Positions 54,558 through 64,000 are shown, counted from the first letter of the stretch. The stretch is 64,000 nt of DNA from Nitrospirae bacterium MYbin3 (GCA_002753335.1 PEAD01000014.1:1-64000), one strand, 5' to 3'. The notes: generated from the sequence alone by a model not told the origin. Program-made: numbers and translations.

Positions 54558-57092
54558 ATGTCCGAACATGAAATAAAAAGTACCGAGCTTGCTAAAGAAC
54601 TTGGGGTAAAATCCACCGAGGTCATAACCGCGCTCGGAGAGTTGAGGCATATTCCGTACAAAAAAGGCACCACAAACATAAAGATGGCTACGGACGAGGC
54701 GGACAAGCTGAGGGCTGTATTTAAAGCAAGAAAAGCTGCCGAGCCAGAAAAGAAGGCACCCAAGACACCAGCAAAGACGTCGGCGGCAAAAGAGCCGAAG
54801 AAGGAAAAGCCTGCAGTCAAGAAAGAAAAACCTGAAAAAGCAAAGACTGAAGCAGAAACTCTTCAAAAGACCGAGAAGCCTCAGGCGGCGGTTAAGCCTA
54901 AAGCTAAACCACAGGCTGAAGAAAAAGCTGTTGAGGTTAAAGAGGTTAAAAAGGATGCTGCGCCGGCGCCTAAGCCCAAGCATTTGCATCCGCCCAAGCC
55001 CAAACCGATTATTTTAAAGCCGACAGGTGAATCTCAGGCTCCTTCGATCACAATTCCGGAATCTCTGATTATGCTTGATGAGCCCGAAGTTGTTATAGAG
55101 GCTCCGGTTGTTGTAACGCCTTATGAAGAGGCGGAGCTGAAGGTTCCGGACAAGTTCAAAAAAGACATCGAGGTCGAAAAGCTAGAAAAGTTTAAGGCAA
55201 AGCCTGGGATGCAGAAGGCTTTCCAGACCATAAAGAAGATAGAGCCTAAAAAATGGGCAGACCCCAAGCAGCATAAAAAGTTCAAGGACAAACACAGGAG
55301 AATCGAGCCGGTAATTCCACCCCCTATAACAGCGCCGAGAAAAAAATCTATAAAGCTGGAAGAAGGTACAACAGTAAAGGCATTTGCGGATCTTATCGGA
55401 ACAAAACTTTCTGATGTGATAAAAAAGTTCATGGAATTGGGATATATGCCCACCCTTAATCAGCCGGTTGATATGGACGCGGCGATACTCATTGCCGGTG
55501 GATTCGGTATGAAGGTTGAGATGGTTACGGCTGAGCAGGCCGATATCATAGAAGATATTGTTGATGACGCGTCGGAGCTGCTTCCGAGGCCCCCGGTTGT
55601 CACGATTATGGGGCATGTTGACCACGGCAAGACCTCACTATTAGACGCTATAAGAGAAACTAAGGTAACAGAAACCGAGGCTGGCGGAATTACGCAGCAT
55701 ATCGGCGCTTACAAGATTTCCCTTCAGGGCAAGGACATCACATTCCTCGACACCCCAGGCCATGAGGCCTTTACTGCGCTGAGGGCAAGGGGTGCAAAGG
55801 TTACCGATATAGTCGTGCTTGTAGTTGCGGCTGACGACAGCGTAATGCCGCAGACCATAGAGGCGATAGACCATGCAAAGGCCGCAAATGTTCCGATTGT
55901 GGTTGCGGTTAATAAAGTGGACAAACCTGATGCAAACCCTACAAGAGTAAGAAACGAGCTTTCTGAACACGGTGTCATCTCTGAAGATTGGGGCGGACAT
56001 AATATTTTTGTGGAGGTTTCTGCCAAACAGCGCACAGGCATAGAGCATCTTCTCGAGATGATACTGCTTCAGGCAGAGGTTATGGATCTGAAGGCCAATC
56101 CAAACAGGCTGGCAAGAGGCACCGTAATTGAGGCCAAGCTTGATAAGGGCAGGGGGCCTGTTGCCACTGTGCTTATACAATCAGGCACGCTGAAGGGCGG
56201 AGACGCCTTTGTTGCAGGTATTACGTCCGGCAGGGTCAGGGCTCTGATTAGCGATACCGGCAAAAAGCTGCACGAGGCAGGGCCTTCAACGCCTATTGAG
56301 GTTATCGGTTTTGCCGAGGTGCCGGCAGCTGGCGACACTTTTGTAAGCCTGGATGATGAGAAGAAGGCGCGTCAGGTTGCGCTTGCGAGGCTTCAGAAGC
56401 AGCGGCTTTCGGACATCGCCAAGCACAGGAAGCTTACTCTTGACGAGCTCTACGCAAAGATAAAGGAAGGCCAGATAAAAGAGTTGAACATCATCATAAA
56501 GGGAGATGTTCAGGGCTCTGTCGAGGCGTTAAAACAGTCGCTTGAAGGGATAACCCATCCCGAGGTCAAGGTTCGCGTTATCCACACCGGCGTTGGCGGT
56601 ATCAAGGAATCGGACGTCATGCTGGCTGCAGCATCAAATGCGATAGTTATCGGATTCAACGTCCGTCCGGAGCTTAAGGCCTCGCAGATAGCAGAGAAGG
56701 AGGGCGTTGATCTCAGGCTTTACAATATCATTTATGTGGCTATAGAGGATGTGAGGAAGGCTCTCGCAGGAATGCTCGAACCGACACTCAAAGAAAAGGT
56801 GCTCGGCAGGGCAGAAGTCAGGCAGACGTTCAGTGTTTCGAGGCTTGGAACTATTGCAGGCTGCTATGTGCTTGACGGCATGATAAGCAGGGCAAGCGAA
56901 GGTGTGCGGGTAATAAGAGACAACATTGTTGTGTATGAAGGCAAGCTCGATTCTTTGAAGCGATTCAAGGAAGATGTGAAGGAAGTCCAAACCGGCTACG
57001 AATGCGGAATAATGATCGCCAATTTCAACGATTTGAAGAATGGCGATATTATCGAAAATTACATAATCGAGAAGATAGCCGCAAAACTCTGA
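54558..57092 (+). CDS. infB: Translation initiation factor IF-2
   Basis: An 844-residue IF-2. The N-terminal IF2N domain ([22 protein letters not shown]) is followed by a long Lys/Glu/Pro/Ala-rich linker (about 60-260), a second IF2N-like segment ([20 protein letters not shown]) and the GTPase domain with [20 protein letters not shown] and NKVD. The C-terminal beta-barrel and fMet-tRNA binding domains complete it (C2 region from about 755). Shine-Dalgarno GAGAGGAGA. It leads the infB-rbfA-nrnA operon; the usual nusA upstream is absent, and rpmB lies there instead. Confidence 0.97.
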   Translation: MSEHEIKSTELAKELGVKSTEVITALGELRHIPYKKGTTNIKMATDEADKLRAVFKARKAAEPEKKAPKTPAKTSAAKEPKKEKPAVKKEKPEKAKTEAETLQKTEKPQAAVKPKAKPQAEEKAVEVKEVKKDAAPAPKPKHLHPPKPKPIILKPTGESQAPSITIPESLIMLDEPEVVIEAPVVVTPYEEAELKVPDKFKKDIEVEKLEKFKAKPGMQKAFQTIKKIEPKKWADPKQHKKFKDKHRRIEPVIPPPITAPRKKSIKLEEGTTVKAFADLIGTKLSDVIKKFMELGYMPTLNQPVDMDAAILIAGGFGMKVEMVTAEQADIIEDIVDDASELLPRPPVVTIMGHVDHGKTSLLDAIRETKVTETEAGGITQHIGAYKISLQGKDITFLDTPGHEAFTALRARGAKVTDIVVLVVAADDSVMPQTIEAIDHAKAANVPIVVAVNKVDKPDANPTRVRNELSEHGVISEDWGGHNIFVEVSAKQRTGIEHLLEMILLQAEVMDLKANPNRLARGTVIEAKLDKGRGPVATVLIQSGTLKGGDAFVAGITSGRVRALISDTGKKLHEAGPSTPIEVIGFAEVPAAGDTFVSLDDEKKARQVALARLQKQRLSDIAKHRKLTLDELYAKIKEGQIKELNIIIKGDVQGSVEALKQSLEGITHPEVKVRVIHTGVGGIKESDVMLAAASNAIVIGFNVRPELKASQIAEKEGVDLRLYNIIYVAIEDVRKALAGMLEPTLKEKVLGRAEVRQTFSVSRLGTIAGCYVLDGMISRASEGVRVIRDNIVVYEGKLDSLKRFKEDVKEVQTGYECGIMIANFNDLKNGDIIENYIIEKIAAKL

Positions 57093-57117
57093 TTCAGCCT
57101 CACCGAACGAGGGAATT

Positions 57118-57477
57118 ATGCATCCTTATAAAAGATCGCAGCGCCTCAGCATACTGCTCCGCGAAGAAATAGCGGATATCATCATGAGAAGAGTCAAAGA
57201 TCCCCGCCTAGGTTTTGTAACGGTTACGGATGTAGGCCTTTCGGAAGACTTGAAAATCGCCAAGGTTTACGTAAGCATACTGAACGAAAATGAGAAGGAT
57301 TTGACCCTGGAGATATTGAACGGGGCACGAGGCAGCATCAGGTCAGAAGTTGCCAAGCGTGTCAGGACAAAGTTTATTCCTGTCATAGAGTTCAGAATTG
57401 ACGAATCAGTGGCCACCGGCGAGAGGATAGACAAACTGCTTAGAGAGATAAAGGAGAAGAGTGAAACCGCCGATTGA
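57118..57477 (+). CDS. rbfA: 30S ribosome-binding factor RbfA
   Basis: A 119-residue KH-like protein that matures the 16S rRNA 5' end. Motifs include RSQRLSILLREEIADIIMRRVKDPRLGFVTVTDVGLSEDL in the standard position and FRIDESVATGERIDKLL at the C-terminus. It lies between infB and nrnA, the usual place. It overlaps nrnA by 17 bp. Confidence 0.95.
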   Translation: MHPYKRSQRLSILLREEIADIIMRRVKDPRLGFVTVTDVGLSEDLKIAKVYVSILNENEKDLTLEILNGARGSIRSEVAKRVRTKFIPVIEFRIDESVATGERIDKLLREIKEKSETAD

Positions 57478-58435
57478 ACTTCTGGATTTTCTTAAAACCG
57501 AAGACCGGTTTGTTATTGCAACGCATATAAACCCGGACGGAGACGGCATCGGCTCGGCAATTGCGCTTTCTGAAGCGCTTAAACAAATGGGCAAGCGCAC
57601 ACTGCTGCTTTGCAGGGACGCAGTTCCTTACATATGCAAATACCTGCCGGGCAGCGACAGATTTTTTACATACGAAACCGTAAAAACAGCGGCTGCTGAT
57701 ATATCTTCCTATAAGAATCTTATACTTGTTGACTGCAACCATCCTTCACGCACAGGCATGGACAAGGTGAATGATATACCCTTCGATATCCGCAAATCGG
57801 CCGTAATAGACCACCATGAAACTGACAGGGACTATGGAGACATCAGATGGATAAACCGTGAAGCACCGGCAACCGCCATGATGATCTACGACCTTCTGAA
57901 AGAGCTTGGTACTCGGATGAGCAAGGATATCGCGGACAATATATATGCCGGCATACTGGTTGATACCGGCAACTTCAGGCATGACAACACTTCTGCCGAG
58001 GTGCTGCGCATCGCCGCAGACCTTGTGGATGCCGGAGCCCAGCCGACCCAGGCCTACCGGTCACTTTTTGAGTCATGGTCCAACGGACGCTTTCTGCTTT
58101 TTATAAAAACCCTAGACACCATGGAAATAAAAGATGGCATTGCAATGGTCACTATTACTAAGAAGATGTTTGAAGAAACAGGAACCACTGCCGATGACAC
58201 CGAGAACTTTGTGGAGTTCCCACGCATAATGAAAGATATCAACGTATCTGTTTTCTTGAGAGAGATGGATTCTGACGGCTATAAAGTAAGCCTAAGATCA
58301 AAAGGCGGCTTTAATGTGGCCAAGATCGCTGCCGAGTTCGGCGGCGGGGGGCATAAGAATGCGGCGGGCTGCACGGTCAAGGGAGATCTTCAGACCGCAA
58401 AGAGAGAGATCCTCAGCCGGATAAAAGCGTCGTAA
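57461..58435 (+). CDS. nrnA: DHH/DHHA1 phosphoesterase, NrnA-like oligoribonuclease / pAp phosphatase
   Basis: A 324-residue DHH family protein: THINPDGDGIGSAIAL (metal ligands), VDCNHPSRTG, AVIDHHETD and GILVDTGNFRHDN in the DHH part, and the DHHA1 part with GGGGHKNAAG. NrnA degrades short RNA oligomers and dephosphorylates pAp. The start is GTG, inside the rbfA end. Its 3' end overlaps the convergent vorB by 23 bp. Confidence 0.9.
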   Translation: MKPPIELLDFLKTEDRFVIATHINPDGDGIGSAIALSEALKQMGKRTLLLCRDAVPYICKYLPGSDRFFTYETVKTAAADISSYKNLILVDCNHPSRTGMDKVNDIPFDIRKSAVIDHHETDRDYGDIRWINREAPATAMMIYDLLKELGTRMSKDIADNIYAGILVDTGNFRHDNTSAEVLRIAADLVDAGAQPTQAYRSLFESWSNGRFLLFIKTLDTMEIKDGIAMVTITKKMFEETGTTADDTENFVEFPRIMKDINVSVFLREMDSDGYKVSLRSKGGFNVAKIAAEFGGGGHKNAAGCTVKGDLQTAKREILSRIKAS

Positions 58436-59468
58436 TTTTTTCCTGAACTTCCTCGGGGGTGATTATCGAGCCTCCGGGCTTTCCATAAAAAAGAACCTCC
58501 GATTTTCCATTGACCGCAAGTTTTACATCCTCAACCATCTGGCCTGCGTTTAGTTCGATCGTCAAGAATCTTCTGTCAGGTCCGGCTAACACCTGAAGCT
58601 GTTTTTCTGGAAAAGGAAAGAGCGTTATAGGCCGTAAAAGACCGACTTTCAAGCCTTCACTCCTCAACTTTTTTATGGCAGAAAAAGCTATGCGGGCCGC
58701 TATTCCAAAAGCCACCACGATTAGCTCCGCATCATCTGTGCCGAAAGAGTCAGAGCGCACCTCATGTTCTTTTAGCTTCTCATATTTTCTCTGGAGCATG
58801 TAGTTTCTCTGCTCCAGTTCTCCCTCTCCCAAAAAAAGAGTCTTGATGACATTCGGCTCCCTGTCCTTGCAGCCTGTGAGGGCCCAAGGCTTTTCGGGTA
58901 TGCTGCCTTTGTATGGTGTGGGATTAAAAGGCTCCATCATCTGGCCGATTATCGCATCACCTAGGATCATTACAGGGATCCTGTATTCATCAGCCTTATC
59001 AAAGGCCAGCATCGTAAGATCCCATAGTTCCTGCACATTGTAAGGCGCATAAACGAGAAGCTTGTAGTCTCCGTGGCCTCCGCCTTTCACAGACTGAAAA
59101 TAGTCGGCCTGGCTTGCTGATATGTTTCCTAATCCAGGACCGCCGCGCTGCATATTTACTATCACGGAGGGAAGCTCTGCGCCTGCCAGAAAAGAGAGGC
59201 CCTCCTGCTTAAGGCTTATGCCCGGGCTGCTTGAAGATGTCATGGCGCGGGCACCGCAGGCCGCTGCCCCATACACCATGTTTATTGCGGCGGTTTCACT
59301 TTCTGCCTGAATGAATACACCATTCACTTCGGGCATACGCCACGACATATATTCCGGGATTTCGTTCTGAGGCGTAATGGGGTACCCTGCGTAAAACCTG
59401 CATCCGGCCTCCACAGCCGCAGCAGAAATCGCCTCATTCCCCTTCATAAGGATTTTTTTGTTTTTCAC
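58413..59468 (-). CDS. 2-oxoacid:ferredoxin oxidoreductase subunit, VorB/KorA-like, isolated
   Basis: A 351-residue alpha-type subunit: KILMKGNEAISAAAVEAGCRFYAGYPITPQNEI in part, SSSSPGISLKQEG, RGGPGLGNISASQADYF and VMILGDAIIGQMMEPF, typical of VorB of branched-chain or 2-oxoglutarate:ferredoxin oxidoreductases. I chose the GTG at 59468 because it gives the family N-terminus and lies just after a good promoter; an ATG at 59516 would add 16 residues. The usual gamma, delta (ferredoxin) and beta (thiamine diphosphate) subunit genes are not next to it, so the complete enzyme needs partners encoded elsewhere. Confidence 0.88.
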   Translation of the reverse strand: MKNKKILMKGNEAISAAAVEAGCRFYAGYPITPQNEIPEYMSWRMPEVNGVFIQAESETAAINMVYGAAACGARAMTSSSSPGISLKQEGLSFLAGAELPSVIVNMQRGGPGLGNISASQADYFQSVKGGGHGDYKLLVYAPYNVQELWDLTMLAFDKADEYRIPVMILGDAIIGQMMEPFNPTPYKGSIPEKPWALTGCKDREPNVIKTLFLGEGELEQRNYMLQRKYEKLKEHEVRSDSFGTDDAELIVVAFGIAARIAFSAIKKLRSEGLKVGLLRPITLFPFPEKQLQVLAGPDRRFLTIELNAGQMVEDVKLAVNGKSEVLFYGKPGGSIITPEEVQEKITTLLSG

Positions 59469-59477
59469 AGCAGTAAA

Positions 59478-59507
59478 ATGATAGCCTAATAAATCGTATT
59501 TTTTCAA
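59478..59507 (-). promoter_or_regulatory. Promoter of the vorB-like gene
   Basis: On the minus strand, TTGAAA (59502-59507) and TATCAT (59478-59483) have an 18-nt spacer; each box is one mismatch from consensus. Nine nt then separate the -10 box from the GTG start at 59468, leaving a leader of only a few bases and no room for a Shine-Dalgarno. Confidence 0.5.
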
Positions 59508-59599
59508 AAGCTCCAAATCTGTTCAGGTGATTTTTTACGACGCTGTCAAATATGGTAGGATATTGCTAGCTACTTGAAACAACTTACAAGAGGATTCGC

Positions 59600-60442
59600 A
59601 TGAAGATATCTCAGCAGGACATAGTTCATCTGGTAGAAAAGATGCCAGCCTTTCCAAAGACCGTTCATAGGGTAATTGAGCTTACGTCTGACATGAACTG
59701 TAATCCAAAGGATTTAGTTGAACTTATCGAGCACGACCCTGTAATGGTGCTGAACATTCTGAGGCTTGTGAATTCGGCTTATTTTGGACTTGCCCAGCCG
59801 ATAACCTCGGTAAACCATGCGGTGGTTTATATAGGCCTGAATACGGTCAAGAACGTGGCTTTAAGCACCGCAACCATAGGCGTACTGCCTAAGCGCAATG
59901 AAGCAGGCTTTGATATGGAGGCATTCCTTTTGCATTCGCTTGCTACAGCAACAATAGCCCGGATGATGGCAAAGCGGATGAAGGTTCCGTCCAAGGACCT
60001 TTTCGACTATTTTTTGGCCGGACTTATGCACGATTTCGGAAAGATAGTTTTTGCGAATTTTATGCCGCATGAATTCAAGAATGCGCTCAAGATCGCAAAA
60101 GAGAATAATATTCATCTGTATGAGGCCGAGAACGAGATATTCAACATAAACCATGCCGAGGTTGGGTCTCTCTTAGGTGAGAAGTGGCAGATGCCCCAGT
60201 CGCTCATAGAGTCGCTTAAATGCCACCACAGCCACAAAGAAGGCAATTCGCAGATAATCGATCTGGTCTCTGCGGCTGACCAGGTCACCAAAGAACTTAA
60301 GTTCGGCTACAGTGGAGAAAATCTGCTGGAGGCTTTGCCGAAAATAGTCACGAAGCATTTTGGTAAAGATATTAATGCTATTGTGTCTGACCTCGGTGAT
60401 GTTAATGCAGAGATAGATAATGCAAGAATATTCATTTCTTAA
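59600..60442 (+). CDS. HDOD domain signalling protein
   Basis: A 280-residue HDOD protein: LVEKMPAFPKTVHRVIELT, the helix series DPVMVLNILRLVNSAYFG, VYIGLNTVKNVAL and LMHDFGKIVFANF. HDOD domains resemble HD domains and often act as non-catalytic signalling modules in chemotaxis, type IV pilus or cyclic di-GMP circuits. It begins a four-gene signalling stretch with an MBL-fold gene and a GAF-HD-GYP gene. Shine-Dalgarno AGAGGA. Confidence 0.88.
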   Translation: MKISQQDIVHLVEKMPAFPKTVHRVIELTSDMNCNPKDLVELIEHDPVMVLNILRLVNSAYFGLAQPITSVNHAVVYIGLNTVKNVALSTATIGVLPKRNEAGFDMEAFLLHSLATATIARMMAKRMKVPSKDLFDYFLAGLMHDFGKIVFANFMPHEFKNALKIAKENNIHLYEAENEIFNINHAEVGSLLGEKWQMPQSLIESLKCHHSHKEGNSQIIDLVSAADQVTKELKFGYSGENLLEALPKIVTKHFGKDINAIVSDLGDVNAEIDNARIFIS

Positions 60443-60454
60443 TGGGAGGTTGCT

Positions 60455-61333
60455 GTGAAGGTTAGATTCTGGGGCGTGAGGGGGTCTATAGCTTCTCCGG
60501 GGCCCAAGACTGTTAGGTACGGCGGCAACACCACCTGTATAGAGGTTGAGACTAATTCTGGGGATGTGATAATAATTGATGCAGGAACAGGAATTTTTCC
60601 GCTTGCACAGTCTCTGCTCAGAAGGCTTCCGGTAAAGTGTTCGGTTTTTATTACGCATACTCATTGGGACCATATTCAGGGGCTGCCTTTTTTTATACCA
60701 CTTTTTATCCCTAAAAACGAGATAAGCATATACGGCGCGTTTGACCCGGTGGCTTCACAGCCGATAAAAGACATCTTGAACAGGCAGATGGAATACTGCT
60801 ATTTCCCTGTTCGTGAAGGCGAGCTTAAGGCCGAGATAACCTACAACAATCTGCGCGAGAGGGAAACCATCGAGGTTGGCTCTGCACGAGTTACCCCTAT
60901 ATTGATGAACCATCCTGTGCTTGACTTCGGCTATCTGGTGGAGTGCGACGGCAAAAAAATGCTCTTTACAGGAGACAACGAGCCTCTGTACAACATATAT
61001 TCTCCTGATGACGATTATTACCACGAGTATGAGACGCTTATTGCGATGAAGAATAAAATGTTTATCGACTTTGTGCGAGGCGTCGATGTTCTGATTGCCG
61101 ACTCTGCTTATACAACGGAAGAGTATCCTTCTAAAAAAGGCTGGGGCCACGGTACTTTCGATTCCTGCATTAAGCTTGCCGCAGAGGCCGGAGTAAAATC
61201 TTTATATCTTACGCACCATGAGCCAACGAGAAGCGATGATGCCCTAGACGTTATATATCAGGGATTGAAACAGAAATATTCTGAGCCTTTCGAGTTCAGG
61301 ATAGCTTCCGAAGGTTTGGAAGTAGAGATTTAA
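60455..61333 (+). CDS. MBL-fold metallohydrolase
   Basis: A 292-residue metallo-beta-lactamase-fold protein, probably cytosolic. The opening FWGVRGSIASPGP with RYGGNTTCIEV and the metal motif THTHWDHIQGLPFF mark the group related to PhnP-like phosphodiesterases and cyclic nucleotide-type hydrolases; TGDNEP and LTHHEPTRSDD complete the site. It lies between HDOD and GAF-HD-GYP genes (12 and 7 bp gaps), so it may work on a signalling nucleotide; this is inferred from context. The start is GTG, with GGGAGG upstream. Confidence 0.85.
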   Translation: MKVRFWGVRGSIASPGPKTVRYGGNTTCIEVETNSGDVIIIDAGTGIFPLAQSLLRRLPVKCSVFITHTHWDHIQGLPFFIPLFIPKNEISIYGAFDPVASQPIKDILNRQMEYCYFPVREGELKAEITYNNLRERETIEVGSARVTPILMNHPVLDFGYLVECDGKKMLFTGDNEPLYNIYSPDDDYYHEYETLIAMKNKMFIDFVRGVDVLIADSAYTTEEYPSKKGWGHGTFDSCIKLAAEAGVKSLYLTHHEPTRSDDALDVIYQGLKQKYSEPFEFRIASEGLEVEI

Positions 61334-61340
61334 ACAGCGC

Positions 61341-62459
61341 ATGGATATATCAAAGAAAATAACCCAGCTCAATACCCTTATGGAGCTTTCGGGCATAATT
61401 AACTCCTCTCTCGATATCGCCGAGATAAGAAAAAGGTCGATCGAGGCTGCAACGCGAATAGCCGGGGCCGAGGCCGGAAGCCTTTTGTTTTTTGATGAGC
61501 ATTCCGAGACCCTGAATTTTGATGTTGCGCTGGGCGAAAAGGGCGACCTGGTTAAAACAGTGCGGCTTGCAAAAGGGCAGGGCATTGCGGGTTGGGTTGC
61601 TGAGCACAAAGAGCCGGCGATAGTTAACGATACAAAGAGCGATCCGAGGTTTTATAAGGGAGCGGATGATAAGAGCGGATTTAGTACAAGGAATATGATA
61701 TGTCTTCCTATAAGGTCAAAATCCAAACTACTCGGCGTTTTGCAGGCGATAAACAAAAAAGATGGAGATTTCGGCCACGACGAACTTGAGCTTTTGACCG
61801 CGCTTTCCAATCAGGTCGGGGTTGCCATAGAGAATGCAAAACTTTACGAAGAGCTTAAGGACACCTTTTTCTCTGCTCTGCATACGCTTGCCGATTCGAT
61901 AGAAATGAGAGACCCCGATATGAGCGGCCACCCCAAAAGGGTTATGGAATATAGCCTTATAATAGGCCGAGAGATGGGGCTTTCGAAAAAAGAAATGATA
62001 AATCTAAAACTCGCCGCAATGCTTCATGATATAGGCAAGATAGGCATAAGGGACAGCGTACTTCTGAAGACCGAGGCTTTGTCATGGGAAGAGCAGAGGG
62101 CTATGATGATGCATCCTGTTTATGGAGCTGACATACTGCATTATGTGAAACAGCTTCAGGACATTCTTCCTGGAGTGAAGCATCACCATGAGAGATATGA
62201 CGGATCCGGTTATCCGGATGGGCTGAAGGGAGCAAGCATTCCGCTTATCGCCCGGGTAATTGCTGTAGCGGATACTTTTGACTCTATGACCTCAAAAAAA
62301 CCATACAGGAATTATCTTAGGGCTGACAACGCCCTCGATGAGCTCCAGACTAATGCGGGCATTCATTTTGATCCGGCTATTGTGGAGGCTTTTGTCAATG
62401 CTTACCGCAAGAATGAAGTGGACAAACTCAAGGGCAGCGGCCACCTGCACTCATTTTAA
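61341..62459 (+). CDS. GAF + HD-GYP domain phosphodiesterase
   Basis: A 372-residue protein. A GAF sensor domain (about 1-165: IAGAEAGSLLFFDEHSETL, GQGIAGWVAEHKEPAIVNDT) is followed by an HD-GYP domain ([45 protein letters not shown]). It probably hydrolyses cyclic di-GMP under control of a ligand bound by GAF. It is coupled to the MBL-fold gene and ends 4 bp from the convergent kinase gene. Confidence 0.9.
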   Translation: MDISKKITQLNTLMELSGIINSSLDIAEIRKRSIEAATRIAGAEAGSLLFFDEHSETLNFDVALGEKGDLVKTVRLAKGQGIAGWVAEHKEPAIVNDTKSDPRFYKGADDKSGFSTRNMICLPIRSKSKLLGVLQAINKKDGDFGHDELELLTALSNQVGVAIENAKLYEELKDTFFSALHTLADSIEMRDPDMSGHPKRVMEYSLIIGREMGLSKKEMINLKLAAMLHDIGKIGIRDSVLLKTEALSWEEQRAMMMHPVYGADILHYVKQLQDILPGVKHHHERYDGSGYPDGLKGASIPLIARVIAVADTFDSMTSKKPYRNYLRADNALDELQTNAGIHFDPAIVEAFVNAYRKNEVDKLKGSGHLHSF

Positions 62460-62463
62460 GACA

Positions 62464-64000
62464 TTACCTGTCCAGCACCTTTCTTATTCTTGCAAGCAGC
62501 GTGTCGGGTTCTATGGGTTTGGGTATAAAATCAAAGCCATCTTCCATTACCAGCTTTTTTTCCATTACATCATGCGTATATCCGCTCATGAATATTGCTT
62601 TTATGTCGGGTCTTATAACCCTAATATCTTCGCAGGCATAACGGCCGTTCTTTACAGGCATTATTACATCTAAAAGTAGCAGGCTTATTGAATCTCTGTT
62701 CTCTTTGAATTTGTTTACAGCGTCTTCTCCATTTTCGGCTTCGATTGTTTTGTAGCCGTTTGAATGAAGGCATATACTTATTGTTTTCCTGACATTGGCA
62801 TCATCATCCGCTATCAGTATGGTCTCGCCTTTTCCTGACACAATAGGCTGATCAGTCTCGGACTTTTTTTCTTCTGCTTTTGTGTTGAGCATAGGAAGAT
62901 ATATTCTGAAAGTCGTGCCCCTGGCTAATTCACTATCTACAATGATGTTGCCGCCATGCTGTTTGACTATCCCGTAGACTATCGCCAATCCAAGGCCGGT
63001 GCCTTTGCCGACCTCTTTTGTTGTAAAGAAAGGCTCGAATATGTTTTCCCTTGTGCTTAGGTCCATACCGGTACCGGTGTCTGATACCGTAAGCACGGCA
63101 TGCATGCCTTTGTTCTCAAAAAGGTGCTTCTCTGCATAGCTGCTGTCAATATTTACCGCATCAGAGCTGATGGTCAACTGTCCGCCGTTAGGCATTGCGT
63201 CACGAGCATTTGTTACAAGGTTCACCAGTATCTGATCTATCTGTCCTGCATCAACCATGACCATAAGCTCTCTGTCGCTCAGGTTTGTGCTAATACAAAT
63301 ATCTTCGCCTATGATTCTTGCAAGCAGCTTATGTGTTTTTCTGATCAGTTCATTGAGGTCAGCCGGGTTTAGAATTATGCTCTGCTTTCTGCTGAAGGCA
63401 AGGAGGCCCTGAGTAAGTTCTGCAGCCCGCTTTGCACCGACAAGTATATCGTTTATAAGCTCTTGCGAAGTCGGATCTTCGCTCAGCCTCTTTTTTGCTA
63501 TGGTACCAAACCCTATAATTGCTGTCAGTATGTTATTAAAATCATGCGCTATGCCTCCGGCAAGGGTTCCTATCGCCTCGATTTTCTGTGACTGCCGGAG
63601 CTGTTCTTCGAGCTTCTTCTGAGGTGTAATGTCACTGCCTATGCTAAGAATCTCGCTGACTGCACCCTGTTCATATTGTACAACCTTATTTGTCCAGGCG
63701 ATCCATACACGCTCACCATTTCGGCGTATGTTCTCGTTGATGTTGCTTTCAAAGGCTTTGGGATTGACGAGAATCTGCTCCATCAGCGGCCTCATATCCC
63801 TTCCGGTGCTTTCTGTTTCAGGCACTATTGTGTCAACAACATGTCTGCCTATAAGCTCTTCTTCAGTATAGCCGAAAAACTTTTGGCCAAATTCGTTCAT
63901 GAAAATAATGATTCCCTCACGATTCCATCTAAGTATGATGCTGTTTGCGTTTTCGACCAGTTCGCGGTATTTGTTTTCATTTCTCACCAATGCCTGCTGT
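62464..64000 (-). CDS. Hybrid sensor histidine kinase (PAS-HisKA-HATPase-receiver), 5' partial
   Basis: The C-terminal part of a larger hybrid kinase. The frame is open to the right edge (residues before [16 protein letters not shown] read QQALVRNEN), so the N-terminus lies outside. Visible in order: PAS domain with PAC motif, HisKA ([20 protein letters not shown]), HATPase ([34 protein letters not shown]), and a C-terminal receiver ([11 protein letters not shown], acceptor Asp in [13 protein letters not shown], Lys in FIPKPIEP). The receiver is probably the first acceptor in the relay. Confidence 0.92.
   Translation of the reverse strand, partial: QQALVRNENKYRELVENANSIILRWNREGIIIFMNEFGQKFFGYTEEELIGRHVVDTIVPETESTGRDMRPLMEQILVNPKAFESNINENIRRNGERVWIAWTNKVVQYEQGAVSEILSIGSDITPQKKLEEQLRQSQKIEAIGTLAGGIAHDFNNILTAIIGFGTIAKKRLSEDPTSQELINDILVGAKRAAELTQGLLAFSRKQSIILNPADLNELIRKTHKLLARIIGEDICISTNLSDRELMVMVDAGQIDQILVNLVTNARDAMPNGGQLTISSDAVNIDSSYAEKHLFENKGMHAVLTVSDTGTGMDLSTRENIFEPFFTTKEVGKGTGLGLAIVYGIVKQHGGNIIVDSELARGTTFRIYLPMLNTKAEEKKSETDQPIVSGKGETILIADDDANVRKTISICLHSNGYKTIEAENGEDAVNKFKENRDSISLLLLDVIMPVKNGRYACEDIRVIRPDIKAIFMSGYTHDVMEKKLVMEDGFDFIPKPIEPDTLLARIRKVLDR

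Noticed and set aside
54501-54989. Arg/Leu/Phe-rich minus-strand frame opposite the infB linker
   Set aside because: A low-complexity antisense shadow of the Lys/Glu-rich IF-2 linker, overlapping the divergent promoter region.
59540-59580. Possible sigma-54 promoter before the HDOD gene
   Set aside because: The GG and GC dinucleotides are at the wrong distance (9 nt between them) and the flanking consensus is absent.
1-64000. CRISPR arrays, tRNA or rRNA genes, integrases and transposases
   Set aside because: I looked for regularly spaced direct repeats, tRNA-like cloverleaf sequences, rRNA signatures and recombinase motifs and saw none.

Overview
The window is a 64 kb piece of a bacterial chromosome, mid-40s percent GC by eye. 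It is densely packed with mostly housekeeping and signalling genes, and shows no phage, insertion sequence, CRISPR, rRNA or tRNA. The gene content suggests an anaerobic, Gram-negative-like bacterium: Feo iron uptake, an ADP-forming acyl-CoA synthetase, a VorB-type 2-oxoacid:ferredoxin oxidoreductase subunit, an activase of 2-hydroxyacyl-CoA dehydratases, Hnd/Nuo-type NADH-module proteins, a menaquinone methyltransferase, a HypE hydrogenase maturase, lipoproteins and a SurA-like chaperone. Nitrospirota or a deltaproteobacterial relative is my best guess, from protein flavour only; no rRNA is present to confirm it.

Layout. 1-7.8 kb: end of a large CoA-dehydratase activase, a 30-residue COX24-like ribosomal-type protein, a DUF1460 protein and a response regulator/HD-GYP protein, then era, a bifunctional-nuclease family gene and recO. 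7.8-15.1 kb: a membrane protein divergent from a VWA protein and its coiled-coil partner, an AEC transporter, and a histidine kinase/HD-GYP pair. 15.1-23 kb: trxA, tlpA-like, ffh, a one-piece cysE-cysS fusion, an acyl-CoA synthetase and a DRTGG protein. 23-26.7 kb: an iron island with fur, a mini-gene copying only the Fur zinc domain, feoB, a seven-cysteine mini-protein and a DtxR/FeoA protein, with Fur boxes and duplicated terminators. 26.8-34 kb: a soluble NADH module (HndA/NuoE, HndB, NuoF, NuoG) whose first two genes carry response-regulator receivers, overlapping a menaquinone methyltransferase gene. 34-44 kb: carbonic anhydrase, GDT1, TerC, FecR, PAP2, glycosyltransferase, a PAS kinase, and an endonuclease-family/Fic pair. 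44-62 kb: hypE, a SurA-like gene, rluB family, aspS, a structured 267-bp element, tig-clpP-clpX, dciA, rpmB, infB-rbfA-nrnA, a lone vorB, and HDOD, MBL and GAF-HD-GYP genes. The window closes inside a hybrid histidine kinase.

Three threads are worth following. (1) The iron island looks like a tandem duplication of a Fur zinc-domain/terminator/operator module that produced a 55-residue protein without a DNA-binding domain. (2) The NADH-module subunits are physically joined to phosphoacceptor receivers, which suggests that electron flow is regulated by two-component signalling. (3) At least seven genes have a TATAAT-like hexamer only 5-7 nt before the start codon and no Shine-Dalgarno sequence, which suggests frequent leaderless transcripts. 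The cysE-cysS fusion, with a ribosome-binding site kept inside the frame at the junction, is also notable.
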